The notes: generated by a model from the sequence alone, not told the origin. DNA of 35,134 nucleotides from Lachnospiraceae bacterium UBA7076 (GCA_002493625.1 DKZK01000026.1:1-35134), one strand, 5' to 3'. Positions 1-9,230 are shown, counted from the first letter of the stretch. Program-made: numbers and translations.

Positions 1-45
1 CGTCGCTCGAAAAACCTTGATTTTTCAGTGTTTTCAAAAGTATCG
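1..45. other. non-gltD sequence at window edge
   Basis: GltD homology stops at about position 52, and the remaining bases continue none of the expected C-terminal GltD sequence in any minus-strand frame: the gltD frame has stops, and another frame reads about 18 residues (LTLDNDTFENTEKS and on) unlike GltD. This could be the end of an inserted element, a rearrangement junction or an assembly edge. Too little is present to name it. Confidence 0.4.
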
Positions 46-1230
46 TTATCTAACGTCAGCTTTCATTCTTCCTGTTTTCTCATCCTTTTTTGGCTCAAGG
101 CTTACAAGCTTCACCTTTTCAAGGCAGCCCTTTTTATCCTTTATAAATTCCTTTACCGTTGTCTGATATACTCTCGGGTCGCTGCCAAATACGGCGATTG
201 CCTCCTGCTGACCGTAATCAGTTTTAAGCACCCGCGGCCACTCAGGCCAAGGGTTTACCGCCGTTCTTTCCTCTGACGGCATAGGCATCATTTCAAGCTG
301 CGTTACTGATTTTGCGCCCTGTCTTATGGCAGTTCCCACACAGTCATTTCCCGTATCACCGCCGCCTATTACTATGACATTTTTATCCTTGGCTGATATA
401 GCTTTTCCGTCCTTAAGCTCTGAATCAAGCAGGCTCTTTGTGACTGATGAAAGGTAATCTACCGCAAAATATATTCCCTTTGCATCCCTTCCCTCCGCAT
501 TTATGTCTCTTGGATTTGAGGCGCCGCATGCAAGCACAACCGCATCAAACCGGTTTGTAAGCTCCTTTGCGGTTATGTCCTTTCCGACGTTTACACCTGT
601 CTTAAATGTAATGCCTTCCTCCTCCATAATTGCAATTCTTCTGTCAATTACGCTTTTATCAAGCTTCATGTTCGGTATTCCGTATCTGAGAAGTCCGCCA
701 ACCCTGTCGGAGCGTTCAAATACCGTAACCAGATGTCCTCTTTTGTTAAGCTGCATGGCAGCCGCAAGCCCTGACGGGCCGCTTCCAACCACCGCAACGG
801 TCTTTCCCGTTCTTACCTTAGGCGGATTTGCCGCAACCCAGCCCTCCGCAAATGCATTTTCAATGATGGCTCTCTCATTTTCCTTTGTCTCCACAGGCTC
901 CTCATGGAGATTGTGGGTACATGCAGCCTCGCAGAGCGCAGGACATACACGACAGGTAAACTCAGGAAAATTGTTCGTCTTTGTAAGGCGCTCGTATGCC
1001 TGCTTCCAATTTCCGCCGCACACAAGGTTGTTTGTCTCAGGCACAAGATTATTAAGCGGACAGCCGGAAACCATACCGTTAATTATCTGTCCGTTCTGGC
1101 AGAACGGAACGCCGCATGCCATACATCTTTCACCCTGCTCCTTTTGCCTTTCAAGTGAAACAGGGGTGTGAAATTCGTTGAAATGCTTTATTCTCTTTAA
1201 AGGTTCTTCAAATTTTGATACATTTTCCAT
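46..1230 (-). CDS. gltD: glutamate synthase small subunit, C-terminally truncated
   Basis: GltD is the NAD(P)H- and FAD-binding beta subunit that passes electrons to GltB in the cytoplasm to make glutamate from glutamine and 2-oxoglutarate. The N-terminal Fe-S domain is visible as CMACGVPFC and CRVCPALCEAAC. The FAD site VVGSGPSGLAAA and the second nucleotide site VIGGGDTGNDC follow. The start ATG at 1230 is chosen because a GAAGGGGGA ribosome site precedes it and it lies 4 nt after the gltB stop; a longer reading would start inside gltB. The product is 394 residues, while family members are usually about 470-495. The stop follows KADVR abruptly, before the last FAD-contacting region (the AGD-type motif), so this copy is probably non-functional or is cut by a junction at the window edge. 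Identity is very secure; the reason for truncation is unknown. Confidence 0.93.
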   Translation of the reverse strand: MENVSKFEEPLKRIKHFNEFHTPVSLERQKEQGERCMACGVPFCQNGQIINGMVSGCPLNNLVPETNNLVCGGNWKQAYERLTKTNNFPEFTCRVCPALCEAACTHNLHEEPVETKENERAIIENAFAEGWVAANPPKVRTGKTVAVVGSGPSGLAAAMQLNKRGHLVTVFERSDRVGGLLRYGIPNMKLDKSVIDRRIAIMEEEGITFKTGVNVGKDITAKELTNRFDAVVLACGASNPRDINAEGRDAKGIYFAVDYLSSVTKSLLDSELKDGKAISAKDKNVIVIGGGDTGNDCVGTAIRQGAKSVTQLEMMPMPSEERTAVNPWPEWPRVLKTDYGQQEAIAVFGSDPRVYQTTVKEFIKDKKGCLEKVKLVSLEPKKDEKTGRMKADVR

Positions 1231-1234
1231 TCTT

Positions 1235-4200
1235 TTATTCCCCCTTCTTCTCACCTGAAAAGCTCTCGTAAAATGCTTCCATCTGCGCCTGCTCCTTGCT
1301 CATCCCCTTTTCCTCAAGCTTGGAGGAAAGGGCAATCATCTTCTTATAGTCATTTGGAATGATTTTCTTAAATTTATGGATATACTCATCCCAGGCGTCA
1401 AGGATGCGCCTTCCGATCTCGGAGCCCGTTATCTCCACATGCTCCTCAATCAGCATTTTAAGCTCCTGAATGTCGTATTTATTTTCAAGCTTCTCAATGG
1501 AAATCATATCCTTGTTCAGGTTTCTGTAAAGGTGGTTATCCTCATCCAGAACGTAGGCGATACCGCCGCTCATGCCTGCAGCAAAGTTCTTGCCGGTCTT
1601 GCCGAGAACAACAACACGACCTCCCGTCATGTACTCACAGCCATGCTCGCCAACGCCCTCAACAACCGCATAAGCGCCTGAGTTTCGCACTGCAAAACGC
1701 TCTCCTGCAACGCCGTTTATAAATACCTTTCCGCTTGTAGCGCCGTAAAGCGCAACATTTCCGGCAATGATATTTTCCTCCGCCTTATAGCCTCTGTTTT
1801 TCGACGGGAATACCGCAAGCTTTCCGCCTGAAAGTCCCTTGCCGAAATAATCGTTTGTGTCGCCGCAAAGCAAAAGGGTAAGTCCTGACGGAATAAATGC
1901 ACCAAAGCTCTGTCCTCCTGCACCCGTACAGTTTATTGTAATCGTGTCCTCTGGAAGTCCCTGCTTGTGGTTTCTTGTAATCTCTGCTCCGAAAATTGTG
2001 CCGAAGGCTCTGTCAGTATTTCCTACCTTTATATCAAGGGAAGCCTTTTTGCCCGCCTTAACTGCGCTGCCAAGCTTTGCAAGAAGCACCTTCTCGTCTA
2101 GGGTCTTTTCAAGCTCAAAATCGTATACAAGCTCCTTGTTAAATGTGACATTTTCGCAGGCTTCTCCATACGGATTTTCAAGTATCTCGCTTAAATCCAT
2201 TTTATGCGCCATGGAAAGTGACGAATTTTCCTTTACCTTTAGCAGGTCGGAGCGTCCAACCATCTCGTCAATGGTTTTTACGCCAAGCTTAGCCATATAC
2301 TCACGAAGCTCTCTTGCTATAAATCTCATAAAGTTTTCAACATACTCAGGCTTTCCCTTAAAGCGCTTTCTAAGCTCAGGGTTCTGGGTTGCCACGCCCA
2401 CAGGGCATGTGTCAAGATTACATACCCGCATCATAATACAGCCCATTGTTACAAGTGGAGCCGTTGCAAATCCAAACTCCTCCGCTCCTAAGAGTGCCGC
2501 TATTGCAACATCACGTCCGCTCATAAGCTTTCCGTCCGTCTCAATTCTGACCCTGTTTCTAAGACCATTTTTAATAAGGGTCTGATGTGTTTCCGCAAGT
2601 CCCATCTCCCATGGAAGTCCTGCGTTGTGGATGGAGCTTTCCGGCGCTGCTCCCGTTCCTCCGTCGTAGCCTGATATAAGAATAACCTGAGCGCCCGCCT
2701 TTGCAACACCTGCCGCAACGGTGCCTACGCCTGCCTCCGACACAAGCTTAACAGAAATGTCCGCATTTTTATTTGCATTTTTCAAGTCGTAAATAAGCTC
2801 TGCCAAATCCTCTATGGAGTAAATGTCATGGTGCGGTGGGGGTGATATAAGACTTACGCCCGGCGTTGAATGTCTCGTCTTTGCAATCCACGGGTAAACC
2901 TTCTTTGCAGGAAGATGTCCTCCCTCTCCCGGCTTTGCGCCCTGTGCCATCTTTATCTGAATTTCCTTTGCGCTGACAAGGTATCTGCTCGTTACGCCAA
3001 ATCTTCCCGATGCCACCTGCTTTATTGCGGAGCATCTGTCTACCTTGCTTCCTGAGGAATCAAGTCTTTCATCGCTCTCTCCGCCCTCACCTGTGTTTGA
3101 TTTTCCGTGAAGATTGTTCATGGCAATTGCAAGGGTTTCATGGGCTTCCTCAGAAATTGAGCCGTAGGACATTGCTCCCGTCTTAAATCTTTTTACGATT
3201 TCGTCCTCACTCTCAACCTCATCAATGGAAATACCGGTTTCAGGGTAATCAAAGTCCATCATGCTTCTTAAATATCCGCTTTCCTCCCTGTCAATCAGCT
3301 CGCTGTACTGCTTATACAAACCGTAATTTCCCGTCCACGTTGCCTGCTGAAGCATATGTATCGTCTGGGGATTATATCGATGCTCCTCGCCGCCGCTTCT
3401 TCTCTTGTGCTTTCCCAAGCTGTCAAGGGTAAGGTCAGTCTCAAGACCAAGGGGGTCAAATGCCTTGGTATGTCTTGCATCGACCTGCTTCTCAATATCA
3501 TCCATGTCTATGCCGCCCACACGGCTAACCGTTCCGTTAAAATATGTATCAACAACCTCCTTTGAAATACCGATTGCCTCAAATATTTTTGCTCCCTGAT
3601 AGGACTGTATTGTGGAAATACCCATTTTTGAAGCTATTTTTACAATACCGTGCAGCACTGCGTCATTGTAATCCGACACCGCTGCATAATAATCCTTGTC
3701 GAGGAGATTTTCATCTATAAGCTCCTTTATTGTGTCCTGCGCAAGATAAGGATTTACCGCAACTGCGCCGTAGCCTAAAAGGGTTGCGAAATGATGTACC
3801 TCCCTCGGCTCACCCGACTCTAAAATAAGCGCAAGGGACGTCTGCTTCTTTGTATTTACAAGGTGCTGGTGTACTGCCGAAACTGCAAGGAGCGACGGAA
3901 TCGGCACATGATTTTCGTCAACGCCCCTGTCGGAAAGCACAACAATGTTTGCCCCATCCTTATATGCCTTGTCAACCTGAACAAAAAGCCTGTCTATGGC
4001 TCTTACAAGCCTTGTGCTCTTGTAATATGTAATCGGGATAACCGCAACCTTAAATCCCGCTCTGTCCATATTTTTAATTTTTAACATATCCGTATTTGTA
4101 AGTATTGGATTTTCAATCTTAAGCACCTGACAGTTTTCCGCCTTCTCCTCAAGAAGATTTCCCTGCTTGCCTACATATACGGTCGTGCTTGTCACAATCT

Positions 4201-5779
4201 CCTCCCTTATTGCGTCAATCGGCGGATTTGTAACCTGCGCAAAAAGCTGTTTAAAATAATCAAATAAGAGATGTCCCTTATCGGAAAGGGCTGCAAGCGG
4301 AGTGTCAACACCCATCGCAGCAATTGCCTCGCCTCCGTTAAGCGCCATATTGTAAATGGAATTTCTGTATTCCTCATATGTGTAGCCAAATGCCTTCTGG
4401 AGCTTTTTCTGCATCTTTTCATCATAGGACTCAATTCTTTTATTTGGTATTTTCAAATCCTTCAAGTGAAGAAGATTGCTGTCAAGCCACTCGCCGTAAG
4501 GCTGCTTTGTGGTATATCTCTCCTTAAGCTCCTCATCCTGAAGTATTTTACCGTTTACGGTATCAATGAGAAGCATTTTTCCGGGATGAAGGCGCTCCTT
4601 GAGAACAATCTCCTCCTCAGGCACCTCAAGCACGCCTACCTCGGAGGCAAGTATGACGTCCCCGTTTTTAAGAACATAATATCTGGAAGGGCGAAGACCG
4701 TTTCTGTCCAAAACGGCTCCAACCAAATCTCCGTCTGAAAATACGATGGAGGCCGGTCCGTCCCACGGCTCCATCATTGTTGCGTAATACTGGTAAAAGT
4801 CTCTCTCATCCTGATCAAGGGTCTGATTGTTTGCCCACGGCTCAGGTATGGTTATCATAACCGCAAGCGGAAGCTCCATGCCGCTCATAACAAGAAATTC
4901 CAGGGTGTTGTCAAGCATGGCTGAATCCGAGCCCCTTGTGTCAACAACCGGAAGCACCTTGTGAAGCTGCTCCTTTAAATGCTCCGACTCCATCTGCTCC
5001 TCACGGGCAAGCATTTTATCTGCATTTCCTCTTATTGTATTTATCTCGCCGTTGTGGACAATAAACCTGTTCGGATGCGCCCTCTCCCAGCTTGGATTTG
5101 TGTTTGTGCTGAATCTTGAGTGAACCATTGCTATGGCAGACGTATATGCCTTATCCTGCAAATCAGCAAAAAATATCCTGAGCTGTCCCACAAGGAACAT
5201 GCCCTTATAAACGATAGTTCTGCTTGACATGGAAACAACATATGTATTTTCATTTGACTGCTCAAACTCACGTCTTACAATGTAAAGCTTACGGTCAAAC
5301 TCCAAGCCTTTTGAAACGTTTTTAGGCTTTTTAAAAAACGCCTGCATAATGTAAGGCATACATTCCTTTGCCTTTGCGCCCAGCACGTCCGGATCCACAG
5401 GCACCTGTCTGTAGCCCAAAAGCTGGAGTCCCTCTTTATCTGCAATAATTTCAAGCATCTTTTTCGCCTGATTTCGCTCAAGCTCATTTTGCGGGAAAAA
5501 TATCTGCGCAATGCCGTATTCCCTTTCCTCCCCCAGCTCTATGCCAAGCTTTTTACATTCCCTTTTGAAAAAACCATGGCATATCTGCAAGAGTATGCCT
5601 ACGCCGTCTCCGGTTTTTCCCTCCGCATCCTTTCCTGCGCGGTGCTCAAGATTTTCAACAATCCTAAGGGCGTTTTCAACCGTTTCGTGGGTTTTAATTC
5701 CCCTGCTGTTTATAACTGCTCCTATGCCGCAGTTGTCATGCTCAAACTGCTGTCTGTATAATCCCTGATTTTTATTCAT
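1235..5779 (-). CDS. gltB: glutamate synthase large subunit
   Basis: This is the alpha subunit of glutamate synthase. Its N-terminal class II amidotransferase domain releases ammonia from glutamine, and the FMN domain uses it to reductively aminate 2-oxoglutarate. The full 1514-residue length fits the family. The catalytic Cys17 sits in DNCGIGAV after a 16-residue propeptide. The 3Fe-4S cysteines are seen in CIMMRVCNLDTC near residue 1112 (C-x5-C-x4-C), and the C-terminal glutamate-synthase beta-helix glycine repeats follow. The ATG at 5777-5779 directly abuts the pyrG stop (TAAATG), and its GAGGAGGAA ribosome site lies inside the end of pyrG, so translation is probably coupled. gltD follows after 4 nt. 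No promoter of its own was seen; expression should depend on the pyrG promoter and its terminator. Confidence 0.98.
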   Translation of the reverse strand: MNKNQGLYRQQFEHDNCGIGAVINSRGIKTHETVENALRIVENLEHRAGKDAEGKTGDGVGILLQICHGFFKRECKKLGIELGEEREYGIAQIFFPQNELERNQAKKMLEIIADKEGLQLLGYRQVPVDPDVLGAKAKECMPYIMQAFFKKPKNVSKGLEFDRKLYIVRREFEQSNENTYVVSMSSRTIVYKGMFLVGQLRIFFADLQDKAYTSAIAMVHSRFSTNTNPSWERAHPNRFIVHNGEINTIRGNADKMLAREEQMESEHLKEQLHKVLPVVDTRGSDSAMLDNTLEFLVMSGMELPLAVMITIPEPWANNQTLDQDERDFYQYYATMMEPWDGPASIVFSDGDLVGAVLDRNGLRPSRYYVLKNGDVILASEVGVLEVPEEEIVLKERLHPGKMLLIDTVNGKILQDEELKERYTTKQPYGEWLDSNLLHLKDLKIPNKRIESYDEKMQKKLQKAFGYTYEEYRNSIYNMALNGGEAIAAMGVDTPLAALSDKGHLLFDYFKQLFAQVTNPPIDAIREEIVTSTTVYVGKQGNLLEEKAENCQVLKIENPILTNTDMLKIKNMDRAGFKVAVIPITYYKSTRLVRAIDRLFVQVDKAYKDGANIVVLSDRGVDENHVPIPSLLAVSAVHQHLVNTKKQTSLALILESGEPREVHHFATLLGYGAVAVNPYLAQDTIKELIDENLLDKDYYAAVSDYNDAVLHGIVKIASKMGISTIQSYQGAKIFEAIGISKEVVDTYFNGTVSRVGGIDMDDIEKQVDARHTKAFDPLGLETDLTLDSLGKHKRRSGGEEHRYNPQTIHMLQQATWTGNYGLYKQYSELIDREESGYLRSMMDFDYPETGISIDEVESEDEIVKRFKTGAMSYGSISEEAHETLAIAMNNLHGKSNTGEGGESDERLDSSGSKVDRCSAIKQVASGRFGVTSRYLVSAKEIQIKMAQGAKPGEGGHLPAKKVYPWIAKTRHSTPGVSLISPPPHHDIYSIEDLAELIYDLKNANKNADISVKLVSEAGVGTVAAGVAKAGAQVILISGYDGGTGAAPESSIHNAGLPWEMGLAETHQTLIKNGLRNRVRIETDGKLMSGRDVAIAALLGAEEFGFATAPLVTMGCIMMRVCNLDTCPVGVATQNPELRKRFKGKPEYVENFMRFIARELREYMAKLGVKTIDEMVGRSDLLKVKENSSLSMAHKMDLSEILENPYGEACENVTFNKELVYDFELEKTLDEKVLLAKLGSAVKAGKKASLDIKVGNTDRAFGTIFGAEITRNHKQGLPEDTITINCTGAGGQSFGAFIPSGLTLLLCGDTNDYFGKGLSGGKLAVFPSKNRGYKAEENIIAGNVALYGATSGKVFINGVAGERFAVRNSGAYAVVEGVGEHGCEYMTGGRVVVLGKTGKNFAAGMSGGIAYVLDEDNHLYRNLNKDMISIEKLENKYDIQELKMLIEEHVEITGSEIGRRILDAWDEYIHKFKKIIPNDYKKMIALSSKLEEKGMSKEQAQMEAFYESFSGEKKGE

Positions 5780-7384
5780 TTAAAAATTCCTCCTCTCAAT
5801 GGCGCTTTCAATCAGTCCCTGAAACAGCGGATGCGCCCTGTTTGGTCTTGACTTAAATTCAGGATGTCCCTGAGTGGCTATGAAATACGGGTGGTCCGGC
5901 AGTTCAAGCATTTCAACAATTCTGCCGTCAGGTGATTTCCCTGAAAATACCATGCCCTTTTCCTCCAGCGCATCTCTATATTCATTGTTCACCTCATATC
6001 TGTGCCTGTGTCTTTCACTTATTCTGTCCCTGCCAAAAAGCTTGCTTGCAAGGCTTTTCTCCTTTAACACGCACTCATAAGCTCCAAGCCTTAAAGTGCC
6101 GCCTCTGTCTACCACTCCGTTTTGCTCAGGCATAAGTGCTATAACCGGATACGGGGTGTCCGCATTAAATTCTATGCTGTTTGCGCCTGCCAGCCCCGCC
6201 ACATTTCTTGCAAATTCCACAAGCGCCATCTGCATTCCGAGACATATGCCGAGAAACGGTATTTTATTTTCCCTTGCATATTTTATGGCGGCTATTTTTC
6301 CTTCCGTCCCTCGTGTTCCAAAGCCTCCAGGAACAAGTATGCCGTCAGCGTCGCCAAGCATTTCCTTCACATTGGAGTTCTCAAGCTCCTCCGAGTCAAT
6401 CCATTTTATATTTACCTCTGCATGCGCCGCTATTCCTCCATGCTTCAGCGCTTCCACAACACTGAGATAAGCGTCGTGAAGCTGTATGTATTTTCCTACC
6501 ATTGCGATTGTAACGTTATGCTTTGGATTTTTAAGACTGTCTATCATATTTTTCCAGTCCTGCAAATCAGGTTCGGGGCAGGGAAGCTTAAGCTCATCAC
6601 ATACAACATGCGCAAGTCTTTCCTTTTCCATTGCAAGCGGCGCTTCGTAAAGATATTCAACATCAAGATTCTGAAGTACGTTTTTTACGGGTACGTTACA
6701 GAACAGCGCTATCTTTCCCTTCATGTCCTCCGAAATTTCATACTCACTTCTGCATACAATTATGTCGGGCCAGAGCCCCATTCCCTGAAGTGCCTTTACA
6801 CTCTGCTGGGTAGGCTTTGTCTTAAGCTCGCCTGAAGCCTTAAGATACGGTATAAGCGTTACATGTACAAGTATGGCATTTTCATGTCCCACCTCATGCT
6901 GAAATTGTCTGATTGCCTCCAGAAACGGCTGGCTTTCTATATCGCCCACCGTTCCGCCTACCTCTATAATAGCTATTCGGTTATCCTCATTTTCATTATT
7001 ATAAAATCTGCTTTTTATCTCATTTGTAATGTGCGGTATTACCTGAACCGTTCCTCCGCCATAGTCCCCATGTCTTTCCTTCTGCAAAACAGACCAGTAA
7101 ATTTTGCCTGTAGTCACATTGGAATTTTTATCTAAGCTTTCATCAATAAACCTCTCATAATGTCCAAGGTCAAGGTCCGTCTCCGTCCCGTCGTCCGTCA
7201 CAAATACCTCTCCATGCTGTATGGGGTTCATCGTTCCCGGGTCTACATTAATATATGGGTCAAACTTCTGCATGGTAACCTTGTAGCCTCTTGCCTTGAG
7301 CAGTCGTCCAAGAGATGCCGCCGTTATTCCTTTCCCTAATCCGGATACAACACCTCCGGTAACGAAAACGTATTTGATTGCCAT
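5780..7384 (-). CDS. pyrG: CTP synthase
   Basis: PyrG makes CTP from UTP, ATP and glutamine in the cytoplasm. The synthetase domain begins KYVFVTGGVVSGLGKGI and contains the conserved DPYINVDPGTM. The C-terminal class I amidotransferase domain shows the nucleophile motif GICLGMQ and the late QGHPEFKSRP. The chosen start is the ATG at 7384 (MAIKYVF), which has AGGAGG six bases upstream. The next ATG upstream (7390) touches that AGGAGG and is unlikely. The product is 534 residues, the usual length. It is the first gene of pyrG-gltB-gltD. A strong promoter and an intrinsic terminator lie 45-130 nt upstream, which suggests control by premature termination. The pyrG of Bacillus subtilis is known to be controlled by attenuation, but the GGG transcript start that it needs is not evident here. 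Confidence 0.98.
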   Translation of the reverse strand: MAIKYVFVTGGVVSGLGKGITAASLGRLLKARGYKVTMQKFDPYINVDPGTMNPIQHGEVFVTDDGTETDLDLGHYERFIDESLDKNSNVTTGKIYWSVLQKERHGDYGGGTVQVIPHITNEIKSRFYNNENEDNRIAIIEVGGTVGDIESQPFLEAIRQFQHEVGHENAILVHVTLIPYLKASGELKTKPTQQSVKALQGMGLWPDIIVCRSEYEISEDMKGKIALFCNVPVKNVLQNLDVEYLYEAPLAMEKERLAHVVCDELKLPCPEPDLQDWKNMIDSLKNPKHNVTIAMVGKYIQLHDAYLSVVEALKHGGIAAHAEVNIKWIDSEELENSNVKEMLGDADGILVPGGFGTRGTEGKIAAIKYARENKIPFLGICLGMQMALVEFARNVAGLAGANSIEFNADTPYPVIALMPEQNGVVDRGGTLRLGAYECVLKEKSLASKLFGRDRISERHRHRYEVNNEYRDALEEKGMVFSGKSPDGRIVEMLELPDHPYFIATQGHPEFKSRPNRAHPLFQGLIESAIERRNF

Positions 7385-7428
7385 TTTCATCCTCCTAAAA
7401 ACCATTGCCATAGATAGCTGCTAAACGT

Positions 7429-7468
7429 AAAAAAAGGGGTCAGAAAACATTATGTTTTCTGACCCCTT
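7429..7468 (-). terminator. intrinsic terminator in the pyrG leader (attenuator candidate)
   Basis: A perfect 17-bp inverted repeat (7434-7450 with 7452-7468; AAGGGGTCAGAAAACAT on the minus strand) is followed by seven T on the minus strand only. It lies downstream of a good promoter and upstream of pyrG, so pyrG transcripts must pass it. It can also end transcripts from the gene at 7535-8233. Confidence 0.88.
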
Positions 7469-7485
7469 CGTCATTAACTTATAAT

Positions 7486-7514
7486 ATTATGATGCTTTTT
7501 TTCGAATTTGTCAA
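7486..7514 (-). promoter_or_regulatory. SigA-type promoter of pyrG-gltB-gltD
   Basis: The minus strand carries TTGACA (7509-7514), a 17-nt spacer and CATAAT (7486-7491). The predicted start near 7479 is only about 10 nt before the terminator stem at 7468. Confidence 0.75.
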
Positions 7515-7534
7515 TTGTTTTTTATTGGGAAGTG

Positions 7535-8233
7535 TCATTCTTCGGTTTTACGTATATATTCACCTTTTGCCCCTCTATACATTGTCCCGTTATGTAACAT
7601 GAGAAATTCCTCATCCTCTATTGAAACAGATGTCCCGTCAATAATATTTTTATATATGTTATAAAGTTTTTTTGTATCATCAGACATCATCGCCAGCAGG
7701 CTCCCACCATTTTTCGAATGGTAAGCGTCATATGCCATTTTATATTCGGCATATTCCTCACCATAGCTTTTTGCCGTTCCCGAAGCCAGCATAGCTTTCT
7801 TCTTTTCTATCAATGTGTCAATTTTACTCTTTGCATACTCCTCTGCAACCCTTTCCATATCCTCATCCTTGTGAGAAGCGTTTGGATCTGCCAGCTGCAT
7901 GAGACGAGACTCTATTTTAGCCAGACTTGTAAATCTTCCGTATGGGTCAACGCTTGCTTCCCAATTAACAGGGAGCGGCTCATTCATTGAACGGACTGCG
8001 CTTCTGAAGGAATCCAAATCAGAAGTTATTCTTAATAATCCCATTTCGGAATCCGATGCCATCTGTTCAGCGGCAAACTGCTGTCCCTCTATGGAAATTG
8101 ATACGGTATCTTTGTTTGCAGCGGATTTCGCTTCACTCTCATTTTTGCCGTCACCATAAGACTTTGGTGCTCTTTCATCTGCTGTTTTTATATACGAGGC
8201 TTGATTTATATAAGTATTCATTTTTATATTCAT
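7535..8233 (-). CDS. hypothetical protein, probably soluble
   Basis: I do not recognise the family. The 232-residue product has no signal peptide or membrane segment. The N-terminus is Asn/Ser/Lys-rich, followed by DTVSISIEGQQFAA, a phrase resembling the linkers of small Lachnospiraceae proteins often seen near motility genes. The middle is charged and helical (DEDMERVAEEYAKSKIDTLIEKKK, quoted in part: EEYAKSKIDTLIEKKK), and the C-terminus is YRGAKGEYIRKTEE. The ATG at 8233 is chosen for its GGAGGAG about nine bases upstream; an upstream ATG overlaps that site. It lies 55 nt after the gene at 8289-8837 on the same strand, so the two probably share a transcript. No function is assigned. Confidence 0.8.
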   Translation of the reverse strand: MNIKMNTYINQASYIKTADERAPKSYGDGKNESEAKSAANKDTVSISIEGQQFAAEQMASDSEMGLLRITSDLDSFRSAVRSMNEPLPVNWEASVDPYGRFTSLAKIESRLMQLADPNASHKDEDMERVAEEYAKSKIDTLIEKKKAMLASGTAKSYGEEYAEYKMAYDAYHSKNGGSLLAMMSDDTKKLYNIYKNIIDGTSVSIEDEEFLMLHNGTMYRGAKGEYIRKTEE

Positions 8234-8288
8234 AAAAATATACTCCTCCATCTACTTATATTGGCTGTATCGAAACATTCTGCCTTTT

Positions 8289-8837
8289 CTAATTCATTTT
8301 AAAGGCGTAATCCATAATGCTCTTAATCCATTTATTTATGGCGAGATAGGAGCCCCAGTTCCCCAGCGTCTTATAATCCCTCATAACCTCATTGGCATAT
8401 GAAATATAATCCTTCTGGTCAAAATAGCTTTTGATATTTGCCTTATCACGTGCGGCTACCGCATGGATTATATCCTTTGGCGAGGTATGCCCGGTCTCCA
8501 CGTTCAGCACCATAAGCTCATTATAGTTGCAATTGTTGGGATTAATTTTACCTGCATCTATTTTCTTTTCAAATTCATTGCCGTCAGCATCAAGTCCCCT
8601 TATTATATAAATGGGATTATCCTCTGAATAATCGTCTGCCCTATATATATTTACCGATTCACCCGTCTGTGGACTTGCGTAAGACATCAACGCATCCTGA
8701 CGGAGGGACACCTTGTGGTCCCCTGCACCCACACACTCCATAACCGTCTTGTTAAACTCTCCGTCTGTTCTCCTGTTTTTTGCATGATTTACAGCCTCTC
8801 CTACAGCCACATTATTTCCTATTCCTGAAATTCCCAT
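8289..8837 (-). CDS. hypothetical protein
   Basis: A 182-residue protein of unrecognised family. It begins MGISGIGNNVAVGEAVNHAK, has no signal peptide or transmembrane segment, and contains a beta-rich middle (SVNIYRADDYSEDNPIYIIR, then GLDADGNEFEKKID) and a helical C-terminus. The GLDADGNEFE phrase looks like a beta-hairpin in secreted or surface-associated proteins, but no transport signal is visible. The ATG is preceded by AAGGAGG at 8 nt. It sits upstream of the gene at 7535-8233 and is likely co-transcribed with it. Function unknown. Confidence 0.8.
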   Translation of the reverse strand: MGISGIGNNVAVGEAVNHAKNRRTDGEFNKTVMECVGAGDHKVSLRQDALMSYASPQTGESVNIYRADDYSEDNPIYIIRGLDADGNEFEKKIDAGKINPNNCNYNELMVLNVETGHTSPKDIIHAVAARDKANIKSYFDQKDYISYANEVMRDYKTLGNWGSYLAINKWIKSIMDYAFKMN

Positions 8838-9228
8838 ACCATTTTCCTCCTTCTATCAATGTCACCAAATTTACAGTAACGCTGCATTTTACGCTGCTGA
8901 GCCGGTCTGAATATGACATTGTTTTTTCAGTGAAACAGCAGCCTGTTCCTTTAACATATATCGGTAACAGGAAAGGAAATATTTTCAGCTTCAGCGTAAG
9001 TGGAAGTGTTTTGAACGTAACCGGACAGTATTACATATTTGTTCCGACAGATTAACTGACAGTTCCGCAAGGCAAAAAAAAGATTGCCGCACAGGACGGG
9101 CAGGAAGCCCAAAATCCCAATGCGGCAATCTATGATTTTTTCCGTATTATTTATATACCGTATCATTTTATACGCTATATTATTTATATGCTGTACTATT
9201 TTATACGCTATACTGTTTATAGGCTGTA
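8838..9228. other. intergenic region between Amt-PII and the 8837 gene
   Basis: About 390 bp without a convincing gene. It holds the Amt-PII terminator and a short tandem repeat, listed separately. A plus-strand open frame ending near 9055 starts inside the opposite gene, has no ribosome site and is not supported as coding. Nothing else was seen. Confidence 0.6.
9074..9131 (-). terminator. terminator after the Amt-PII gene
   Basis: An 11-bp stem (AGATTGCCGCA at 9081-9091 with 9121-9131) encloses a second small GGGC/GCCC hairpin and is followed on the minus strand by eight T. It lies about 100 nt after the Amt-PII stop codon. Confidence 0.85.
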
Positions 9229-9230
9229 TT
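9147..9230. repeat. 33-bp imperfect tandem repeat, about 2.5 copies
   Basis: Copy one (9147-9179) and copy two (9180-9212) share TTATTTATAT at their start and TTTTATACGCTATA at their end. A partial third copy (9213-9230) reaches the Amt-PII stop codon. It lies in the 3' untranslated region before the terminator. Confidence 0.7.

Noticed and set aside
503..1171. 222-residue open frame opposite gltD
   Set aside because: It is antisense to a secure gene, with no ribosome site and a composition typical of shadow frames.
8234..8300. SigD/Sig28-type promoter before the 8233 gene
   Set aside because: TCGATA with an upstream TAGA is only a partial match with poor spacing.
8780..9055. 91-residue plus-strand frame in the gap before Amt-PII
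   Set aside because: It starts inside the opposite gene, lacks a ribosome site and matches no family.
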